DNA of 40,248 nucleotides from Clostridia bacterium (GTDB taxonomy: Bacteria; Bacillota; Clostridia; Oscillospirales; Acutalibacteraceae), in NCBI GenBank assembly GCA_017516315.1, contig JAFXDE010000015.1:1-40248 (forward strand). The letters are read 5' to 3'. Of this stretch, positions 32,019 through 38,136 are shown in pieces. A program made the translations under genes and the position numbers. Numbering within the stretch: position 1 is the stretch's first letter; each line of letters opens with the position of its first letter. The notes beneath the pieces were generated by a model, which did no database searches, had not been told where the DNA came from, and saw only the letters and a list, made by a program, of their open reading frames with translations.

Positions 32019-34124
32019 GTGGAAAATGAAGAAAAGAAAGGTATTGTATCAAAGGCGAAAAAAATCATAGGTACGGCAAAGGAATACTGGACAGAGCCGC
32101 CTAAGGGGAACTATATTCCTTATAAGGAGGTAGCATGTATCAGCGGTGCCGGCTTCGGTGTTCATTGGATGACCCTTCTTTCGTCAGTCATCGCACTTGA
32201 TGCATCGAACTTCCTTGTAGGTGCCAGTATAGGTCTTAAGCCTACAGATTTGCAGGTTATGGCTATCGTGGCAAATATCATAGGTATACCTATCGGTATT
32301 TTCCGTGCATGGTATTTTGATAACCATAAGCTTAAGGGCGGTAAGTTTCTGCCGTTTTTAAGAAGATGTGGCTTCCCGATAGTTTTAATTGCCACGATTT
32401 TTGTATGGCTTCCCTACGAAAATATGGAGTATATCACTAAAGCGGTAGTTGTATGGCTTATGTATTTTATGCTGAGTATTTTTGCAGGCTTTTTCAACGA
32501 AAGCTATACATATTTCCAGCAGATAATTACGCCTAATTCTCAGGAGAGAGCTAATGTGATGAGTATTTCTCAGGTCATATATTCTCTTGCTCCTACTATT
32601 ACAGGGTTAGTGGTTCCTTTGGTTGCGGGTCTTACGTGGGGCCTTAACAATATCTGGACATACAGAGTTATTTATCCGCCCTTTACAATTTTCGGGCTGA
32701 TAGTCTGTGTAGTGTTTTTTCGTAAGGTAAAGGAAAGGCTTATTCTTCCAAAAAAGAAGCCTGAACCTGTCAGAATGCTTGACGCTCTCAGAGAAGTTGC
32801 TAAAAATAAATACTATTGGATTATACAGGCGGCCGGTTGGGTTGTTTTCCTTGAATCGGGCTACGGTGTTATTCTGGCCTGGTCCTTCGTTTACGGTAAC
32901 GGGGGAGAGAATCAGGCAGCTTTAGGTCTGGCAAATACAGTTATAGGTAATGCATCACTTTGGGCGATGCTTCTTTGTCCGCTTGCTATCAAATTTATGG
33001 GCAAAAGAAATATGCTTATAACGGCAAACTCCATTAACATAGTAATTCTTCTTATTCTTTATTTCGTATATCAGAATCTTATTCTGGTTTGTGTGCTGTG
33101 GTATATAAACACATTCATTAATACTTTCTGGAATATCGTTCAGCATCAGATAAGTGCTGATATGAGAGACTACCATCAGTGGAAAACAGGAGTCAGAGTT
33201 GACGGACTTTTCGGACCTCTCGGTATCATAGGTACAGTTCTCGGCTTCTTTACAGGTATGGTGTATCCTGCCATTTATGAAAAAATGGGACTTACCACAG
33301 ATTATAATATTCTTTATGATGATACAGTAAGAAATAATCTCTTCGAGGTTCTTATTTTATGCTCAGCCTTCGGTGCACTGCTCAATCTCATTCCTTATAT
33401 TTTCTATGACCTTACGGAAAACAAGCATAAGGCTTATGTGGGTGTTCTGAAAATTCGCGCTATGTTCGAAAATTCTTTTCTCGGTAAACTCGAAGACGAA
33501 GAGCTTGAAGATGCCATGTCTGTTGTTCTTGAAGCGAAAAAGTATTACGGAAAAGATAAAATGTCTTTGAAAGGAGTATCGGATAAAGCGGAAAAAAAGC
33601 GTATTAAGGAGAATAACCTCGCTATTGAAAGAGCAGGCATTGTAATGGAGGATCTTACCAAGTTCTCGAGACATGCAGGTAAAGCAAGACTCAGACAGGC
33701 GGAAGCCGATAGAGCAAAGGGCCTCATATATTCTTACGAAAATGCGAAGGAAGAGCTGAAAAACGCTAAAAAGCTTCCTAAAAATACTGCTGAAGAAAAG
33801 GAAATCCGTTCCGATGCCATAAAGAATGCTCATGTTAAAAAGAGAGCAGCAGCTCTTATTAAAAAGTACGGTAGAGAGAATATCGAGGCTCCCGACGAAA
33901 CCGTCAAAAATGAAATTATGGACAGAGAAGCAAACAGCTTCCTCGAAAGCATAAAAATCAAGCGTGAGCTTAACAGATGGCTCAAGAAGGCTTCCCTTTA
34001 TGCGGATATTACAAAGCCCTATACCAATGCGGAAAGTCTTCTGGCTCAGGCTGAATACTACGCTCATTATGAGGAGCTTGAAAAGCGATATTTTGAGCTT
34101 ACGGTAAAGGCAGATTCTCAGTAA
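32019..34124 (+). CDS. GPH/MFS-type sugar transporter with a long cytoplasmic helical tail
   Basis: 701 aa from GTG 32019, which has AAGGAGGAG upstream. Residues of about 35-465 hold around 11-12 membrane helices with features of glycoside-pentoside-hexuronide:cation symporters (PIGIFRAWYFDNHKLKGGKFLPFLRR after helix 2, and DMRDYHQWKTGVRVDGLFG in the second half, as in MelB/XynP-like proteins). The remaining residues, about 470-701, are a highly charged, soluble, alpha-helical tail (KKYYGKDKMSLKGVSDKAEKKR, ENAKEELKNAKKL, EANSFLESIKIKREL) not found in the usual 450-500-aa family members. It likely imports the sugars used by GH31 and the GH36-like enzyme. The tail may regulate or bind partners (inference). 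Confidence 0.75.
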   Translation: MENEEKKGIVSKAKKIIGTAKEYWTEPPKGNYIPYKEVACISGAGFGVHWMTLLSSVIALDASNFLVGASIGLKPTDLQVMAIVANIIGIPIGIFRAWYFDNHKLKGGKFLPFLRRCGFPIVLIATIFVWLPYENMEYITKAVVVWLMYFMLSIFAGFFNESYTYFQQIITPNSQERANVMSISQVIYSLAPTITGLVVPLVAGLTWGLNNIWTYRVIYPPFTIFGLIVCVVFFRKVKERLILPKKKPEPVRMLDALREVAKNKYYWIIQAAGWVVFLESGYGVILAWSFVYGNGGENQAALGLANTVIGNASLWAMLLCPLAIKFMGKRNMLITANSINIVILLILYFVYQNLILVCVLWYINTFINTFWNIVQHQISADMRDYHQWKTGVRVDGLFGPLGIIGTVLGFFTGMVYPAIYEKMGLTTDYNILYDDTVRNNLFEVLILCSAFGALLNLIPYIFYDLTENKHKAYVGVLKIRAMFENSFLGKLEDEELEDAMSVVLEAKKYYGKDKMSLKGVSDKAEKKRIKENNLAIERAGIVMEDLTKFSRHAGKARLRQAEADRAKGLIYSYENAKEELKNAKKLPKNTAEEKEIRSDAIKNAHVKKRAAALIKKYGRENIEAPDETVKNEIMDREANSFLESIKIKRELNRWLKKASLYADITKPYTNAESLLAQAEYYAHYEELEKRYFELTVKADSQ

Positions 34125-34150
34125 AACAGTCTGAACTTTTCCGTTCCCTA

Positions 34151-34179
34151 TTGCAAAAAAAATAAAAAGGTGTTAATAT
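34151..34179 (+). promoter_or_regulatory. Promoter for the 161-aa gene
   Basis: TTGCAA (34151-34156), a 17-base spacer and TAATAT (34174-34179). Confidence 0.5.
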
Positions 34180-34213
34180 ACTCGGGTATCAAATAAAAGA
34201 ACGGAGAATAACA

Positions 34214-34699
34214 ATGGCATATTTCTACAAAAAAGACGGGGAAATCTTTATTCCCGAAAAAATCAATCCCGACCTCGTAAAGCTTTGCTTCGGCATCGTA
34301 AAGGCGTGTAAGCTTTCCTTTAAATATAAGATGAAGGCAACATCCTTAGAAAACACTCTCAAGGCAGGTAAGGATGAGCAGATGCTTTCCATTATCCAGA
34401 AATGTCTCGAAAAGAACAAAAAGCTTTATGATCAGGATATGACTCTCGCAGGCGTTACCGTCGAAGAGGTAGACGAAGGCTTTTTCGCAGACAAGGATAC
34501 GGAATTTCTTAAAAATCAGCTGCAGGTGCTTATCGATTTCGCTATGATTAACACTGTAGTAGAGTCGAGGATGATGAGTCTTCTCAGTGCAAGCTGTGAA
34601 AAGATTCTCGGTACACCTCTCAATAAAATCAAATTCTTTACAAACCAGGAAGAAATTCTCTCGGTAGACGAAGAAGGGGAAGAAGAGAGCGCAGAATAA
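34214..34699 (+). CDS. Hypothetical 161-aa helical protein
   Basis: No family recognised. The product is soluble, mainly alpha-helical and charged, with a hydrophobic helix of about 100-130 (LQVLIDFAMINTVVESRMMSLLSASCEKIL) and a very acidic C-terminus (DEEGEEESAE). It has no signal peptide, no Cys motif and no nucleotide-binding motif. ACGGAG precedes the ATG, it has its own promoter and a clear terminator, and its codon use matches the neighbours, so it is a real gene. It follows the transporter with the helical tail; a link is possible but not shown. Confidence 0.7.
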   Translation: MAYFYKKDGEIFIPEKINPDLVKLCFGIVKACKLSFKYKMKATSLENTLKAGKDEQMLSIIQKCLEKNKKLYDQDMTLAGVTVEEVDEGFFADKDTEFLKNQLQVLIDFAMINTVVESRMMSLLSASCEKILGTPLNKIKFFTNQEEILSVDEEGEEESAE

Positions 34700-34705
34700 A
34701 ATAAA

Positions 34706-34732
34706 AAAGAGGCTGCTTAGAGTAGCCTCTTT
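34706..34732. terminator. Bidirectional terminator
   Basis: AAAGAGGCT (34706-34714) pairs with AGCCTCTTT (34724-34732), with A- and T-rich flanks on both sides, between convergent genes. Confidence 0.75.
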
Positions 34733-34763
34733 AATATTTTACAGACGGAATTATCCGTTCCTT

Positions 34764-35783
34764 TCAGCAGTAAATGCTCCTGAAATCATACATATCTCTT
34801 GTATTGTCTTCTTCGGTGTGTATTGTTATGAGGGTGCTTGCCAGAGATGCTTTCGGTGTTACATGGTAGTAGGAGCCTTCATAAAAGCTGCATTGTACCG
34901 TAAGGGGATGGTTATGGCCCATAGAGAGAAGTCCGACACAGCCGCTTTCGGCGAAAACATCGTCGAGAGGCTGATTTTTCGGAATGTTGTATTTTTCGGG
35001 TCGGATGTTGAGAACGGGGTATCCGAATTTATACATTTCACCCTTTTTTGCGGCACGGAAAAAGTTTGGTGTATTTTCGTGAAGGAATACACTCATATAA
35101 ATATTTTCATTTTCGGTCAGTTTTTTAGCTATTTCTTCTTTGCACCAGTTTACCTGGTCATCATGAACATACCCGTAAATATGGTCTTCATCTTCGTTAT
35201 CATAGTCCATTGTATCGATAAACATAAGTGAATGAGTTATTTTTTCTCCGTCGGTGATGTCGACAGTATATTGACATCCGCCGGATATTTCGGGCTCATC
35301 TGAGACGAGGCAATGCTCATACTGTGAAAGGTAAGCTACTACATCAGCGCTTGTTCCGTAGTTAATACCGTCATTGTTGCCCGGGACATAGGCCCAATAT
35401 TGGTCGGCATCTTCGAAGATTTCAGCCACGGTACGAAGGACATAAGCTTTATTGAAATCTCCGTCATTACCGTCATCGATCATATCTCCCGAGATTACTA
35501 CCAGGTCGGGGTCATATTTTTCTGTAAGCTTTTCCATTTTATTAAGAGTTAGCATATCGGAAAAGCTGATGCCTGTGGTGAAATGGGTGTCAGAAAACTG
35601 TAAAACGGTAAAGTCTCCGTTTTCGTCTGCATAAAGGTCGGGAAGCTCCTTTTGTACGGTAACCGTCTGTGCGAAGCCTGAGATGTCACCCTTGTTTTTC
35701 ATCTCTTCAGACAGCTCTCCGCCTGATTGAAGAGAGATAATAACCGTAATAAAGGCAATGAGTGTGGCTAAAAAGTTTGTCAT
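34764..35783 (-). CDS. Exported or membrane-anchored calcineurin-like metallophosphoesterase
   Basis: 339 aa. Residues 4-18 are a hydrophobic N-terminal segment (signal or anchor), so the enzyme likely faces outside. The two-metal phosphoesterase blocks are in order: FSDTHFT (Asp65, His67), VVISGDMIDDG (Asp100), VPGNNDG (135-139), FLHENTP (His235) and MGHNHPL (His290, His292). In the GNHD block the His that usually helps catalysis is Asn137, a common variant in the Dcr2/purple-phosphatase-like group but worth noting. The substrate is unknown. AAAGGATG precedes the ATG. It lies behind a promoter, a structured RNA and a terminator-like hairpin, so expression may depend on read-through. Confidence 0.82.
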   Translation of the reverse strand: MTNFLATLIAFITVIISLQSGGELSEEMKNKGDISGFAQTVTVQKELPDLYADENGDFTVLQFSDTHFTTGISFSDMLTLNKMEKLTEKYDPDLVVISGDMIDDGNDGDFNKAYVLRTVAEIFEDADQYWAYVPGNNDGINYGTSADVVAYLSQYEHCLVSDEPEISGGCQYTVDITDGEKITHSLMFIDTMDYDNEDEDHIYGYVHDDQVNWCKEEIAKKLTENENIYMSVFLHENTPNFFRAAKKGEMYKFGYPVLNIRPEKYNIPKNQPLDDVFAESGCVGLLSMGHNHPLTVQCSFYEGSYYHVTPKASLASTLITIHTEEDNTRDMYDFRSIYC

Positions 35784-35843
35784 AATTTTTCATCCTTTCG
35801 TTAATGGCTTTCCGTGTAATTAAAGTGTACTGACCTCCTAATT

Positions 35844-36023
35844 AAAAAGTGTGTGCAAACCGAAATCCGCACACACGAAAAATGCAGTTCCGATTAAGCT
35901 ACCACACAAAATCTGACAATACCCTCGCACAAGAAATGCGAAAATAGAAGTCTGCATTTTTACCGAGAATAAAAAAGCACACCTCTTGCTTAAGGGGGAA
36001 AATTATTCAGATTTCGTGTGGTG
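35844..36023 (-). ncRNA. Candidate structured RNA (6S-like or leader riboswitch), about 180 bases
   Basis: On the minus strand a strong promoter predicts a start near 36023. The RNA begins inside a 20-base closing stem: 36007-36026 (ends TCAGATTT and GGTGGCT) pairs with 35897-35916 (AGCTACCACACAAAATCTGA) at 18 of 20 positions. Inside are a large asymmetric loop and a terminal hairpin (CTCG..CGAG outside AAATGC/GCATTT). The transcript then meets a perfect hairpin GTGTGTGC (35869-35876) with GCACACAC (35849-35856), followed by TTTTT, a textbook terminator. Length, 5' end within the closing stem and open centre recall 6S RNA. Lying 60 bases before the phosphoesterase gene also allows an attenuating riboswitch. 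I recognise no known riboswitch core. Confidence 0.5.
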
Positions 36024-36028
36024 GCTTT

Positions 36029-36057
36029 ATTATATCAAACATATTATTTCCTTTCAA
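36029..36057 (-). promoter_or_regulatory. Strong promoter of the structured RNA / phosphoesterase leader
   Basis: TTGAAA (36052-36057), a 17-base spacer and TATAAT (36029-36034) on the minus strand. Confidence 0.75.
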
Positions 36058-36135
36058 GTAAAATTCACCCTTTTTTCTTCGTCAATTTATCCAAAAACCT
36101 GCCCTTTTTTTCTATGACCCAAAAGAGGAAAACTG

Positions 36136-36144
36136 TGATATAAT
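36136..36144 (+). promoter_or_regulatory. Extended -10 promoter for the GPH transporter
   Basis: TGATATAAT (TATAAT at 36139-36144), 31 bases before the ATG, without a clear -35. Confidence 0.55.
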
Positions 36145-36175
36145 CAAAGGTAAGAAAAAACAGGAGGTAAGAACG

Positions 36176-37672
36176 ATGAATACTTACACCAAAAAAGAAA
36201 GGAATATGTACCTTATCGGTCTGGCGGGACAGAATATTATCTATAATATCATCGCCACGGGTATGACCTTTTATTTCCAAAGCGTAATCTTTATTCCGGC
36301 TATGGCTATAAGCGTAATTACGGGTGTAGCCAGAGTATGGGACGCAATCAATGATCCGATGATGGGTACCATAGTAGACAGAACGAGAAGCAAATACGGT
36401 AAATGCCGTCCCTATCTTTTCTTTGTTCCCGGTATAGTCTGTGTCACCACCATTCTTACATTCATCAACGGACAGTATTCCTCAGCGAATTCACCGTCAA
36501 CCAATGCCCTCATTATCGGCTGGGCGGCTGTTTCCTATATCCTTTGGGGTATGACCTACACGGCAGGTGATATTCCTATATGGGGTATTACGGCTCTTAT
36601 GACTGAAAGCGATAAGGACAGAGCAAAGCTTTTAGGTCTGGCGAGATTAGTAGCATCCGTGGGCAGCGGTGTTGTTCTCGTAGCTCTTATTCCCGTTTCT
36701 CAGAGTGTAGGTGCTTCCTTTGCGGAGAGTATGGGACAGGCAAAGGGCCTTCAGATGGGCTTTATCGTAGTTTGCGGTGCTCTTACGGTTTTAGGCTCCC
36801 TTCTTTTCCAGTGCTCCGCCTTTGCCAAGGAAAGAGTTTCTCAGCCCTCCGATGAGCATAAGGGCTTTATCGACAATGTAAAGATTATGTGGAACTGTAA
36901 GCCCTTCCGCCGTATTCTTATTTCAGGTATTATTAAGGCTCCCACACAGATTCTTTCTCTCGTGGCTATGACTCTTCTCTCTTATTACTTCGGCGATAAC
37001 GGCGGCAGCGGTCAGAGTTATATGCTTTATATGGCGTGTCTCGGCGGTCCGATGTTTATCGGTATGTTCGTGGCTATGGCTCTCGTACCGAAGCTTTGCG
37101 ATAAGTTTGAGAAGAAGATTGTATTTAACGGTACAAGCGTTATCGGCGCCATTCCCTTCGGTCTTATCTTCGTAGCATATCTTATCGACCCCACAGGTCT
37201 CTACAAGCCCGGCTGGCTTCCGGTTATGGCAGTTCTCTTCTTCATAGCAGGTGCAGGTACGGGCGCATCGGGTGTTATCCAGTCCATTATGATAGCCGAC
37301 TGCGTAGACTATGACGAATATCATACAGGCTACCGTCCCGACGGTGTATTCTTCTCGGGTCAGTCCTTCATCACCAAGCTCGGTGCAGGTCTTTCCTCCT
37401 TCATTCAGGGTATAGTTTTCGCTGCCGTAGGCTTCAGCGGCGATGCTGTCAAGGCATGTAATGAGGCTCTCGCTGCTTCTTCGGCTACAGACTTTATGTT
37501 TGCTACGGCACCCGAGTTCGAGCCTTACCGCTTCGGTATGTTCTTCCTTATTACGATTCCTGCCTTCGTAAGCAGTCTCATTTCTGTTATTCCTATGAGT
37601 AAGTACGAAATCACAGCTAAAGAATATTCGAGAATTCTTTCTGAGCTTAATGAGAAGAGAAACGCGAAGTAA
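36176..37672 (+). CDS. Glycoside-pentoside-hexuronide (GPH) cation symporter, MFS superfamily
   Basis: 498 aa with about 12 membrane helices. The hallmark GPH block DAINDPMMGTIVDRTRSKYGKCRPY (residues of about 56-80) follows helix 2, with the acidic residues that bind the cation in MelB. The second half has DCVDYDEYHTGYRPDGVFFSGQSF, the matching conserved loop of the family. It imports a mono- or oligosaccharide or glycoside with Na+ or H+ through the plasma membrane. No glycosidase is directly attached, so the substrate is open. AGGAGG precedes the ATG, and a terminator follows. Confidence 0.9.
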   Translation: MNTYTKKERNMYLIGLAGQNIIYNIIATGMTFYFQSVIFIPAMAISVITGVARVWDAINDPMMGTIVDRTRSKYGKCRPYLFFVPGIVCVTTILTFINGQYSSANSPSTNALIIGWAAVSYILWGMTYTAGDIPIWGITALMTESDKDRAKLLGLARLVASVGSGVVLVALIPVSQSVGASFAESMGQAKGLQMGFIVVCGALTVLGSLLFQCSAFAKERVSQPSDEHKGFIDNVKIMWNCKPFRRILISGIIKAPTQILSLVAMTLLSYYFGDNGGSGQSYMLYMACLGGPMFIGMFVAMALVPKLCDKFEKKIVFNGTSVIGAIPFGLIFVAYLIDPTGLYKPGWLPVMAVLFFIAGAGTGASGVIQSIMIADCVDYDEYHTGYRPDGVFFSGQSFITKLGAGLSSFIQGIVFAAVGFSGDAVKACNEALAASSATDFMFATAPEFEPYRFGMFFLITIPAFVSSLISVIPMSKYEITAKEYSRILSELNEKRNAK

Positions 37673-37684
37673 AGGATAAAAAAT

Positions 37685-37718
37685 AAATGCTCTTACAGAT
37701 AAAAATGTAAGGGCATTT
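37685..37718. terminator. Bidirectional terminator
   Basis: AAATGCTCTTACA (37685-37697) pairs with TGTAAGGGCATTT (37706-37718) with one wobble, T-rich after it, between the convergent transporter and XRE genes. Confidence 0.75.
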
Positions 37719-37958
37719 TTAATGTCTTTTTTTAATTTTTCCCGTTTCTCTTTTTTTATCGGGGACTGTGTCCAAAATAAAATCGGCAGAGATATTATAC
37801 AAAAGGCAAAGGCTTTTCAGATGTCTTACGGGCATTTCATTTGCCCCTCTTTCGTACCGTGCATACATTGTCTGTGATGTGCCGAGATAATCGGCTACAT
37901 ACTGCTGCGTAAGGTCGTTATCCTCTCTCAAGGCTCGCAGTTTTTCTATCGCCGTCAT
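37719..37958 (-). CDS. XRE-family helix-turn-helix regulator
   Basis: 79 aa. A Cro/C1-type HTH covers residues 5-62: LRALREDNDLTQQYVADYLG, SQTMYARYERGANEMPVRHLKSLCLLYN, ending in a basic tail (KKRETGKIKKRH). There is no effector domain. GGGAGG precedes the ATG. It diverges from the large BspA-like gene at 38137, and the intergenic space holds two inverted repeats around the divergent promoter. The arrangement copies the XRE/Cys-rich pair at 21232-22682, although the two regulators are only distantly alike. Confidence 0.88.
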   Translation of the reverse strand: MTAIEKLRALREDNDLTQQYVADYLGTSQTMYARYERGANEMPVRHLKSLCLLYNISADFILDTVPDKKRETGKIKKRH

Positions 37959-37977
37959 AGTAAGAGCCTCCCTGAAA

Positions 37978-38079
37978 TTTAGTATAAAGAGATTTTACAA
38001 CAGTAAACTTATATACTAAAGGTTTTAATAAATAAATTTACTATACAGTATTGACTTTAGTAAATAAATGTATTAAACT
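37978..38079. promoter_or_regulatory. Divergent control region with two inverted repeats and a promoter
   Basis: TTTAGTATA (37978-37986) and TATACTAAA (38012-38020) are perfect inverted 9-mers between the XRE start and the middle of the gap. TTTACTA (38037-38043) and TAGTAAA (38058-38064) flank and overlap the -35 TTGACT (38051-38056) of a rightward promoter whose -10 is TAAACT (38074-38079). All four contain the TTTAGTA/TTTACTA theme, so one repressor may bind both; the XRE protein is the obvious candidate. Confidence 0.5.
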
Positions 38080-38136
38080 TAATTCAGGTAAATTTTACCT
38101 TAAAATTGCTTTTTAGCAGAAACGGAGATATGTATA

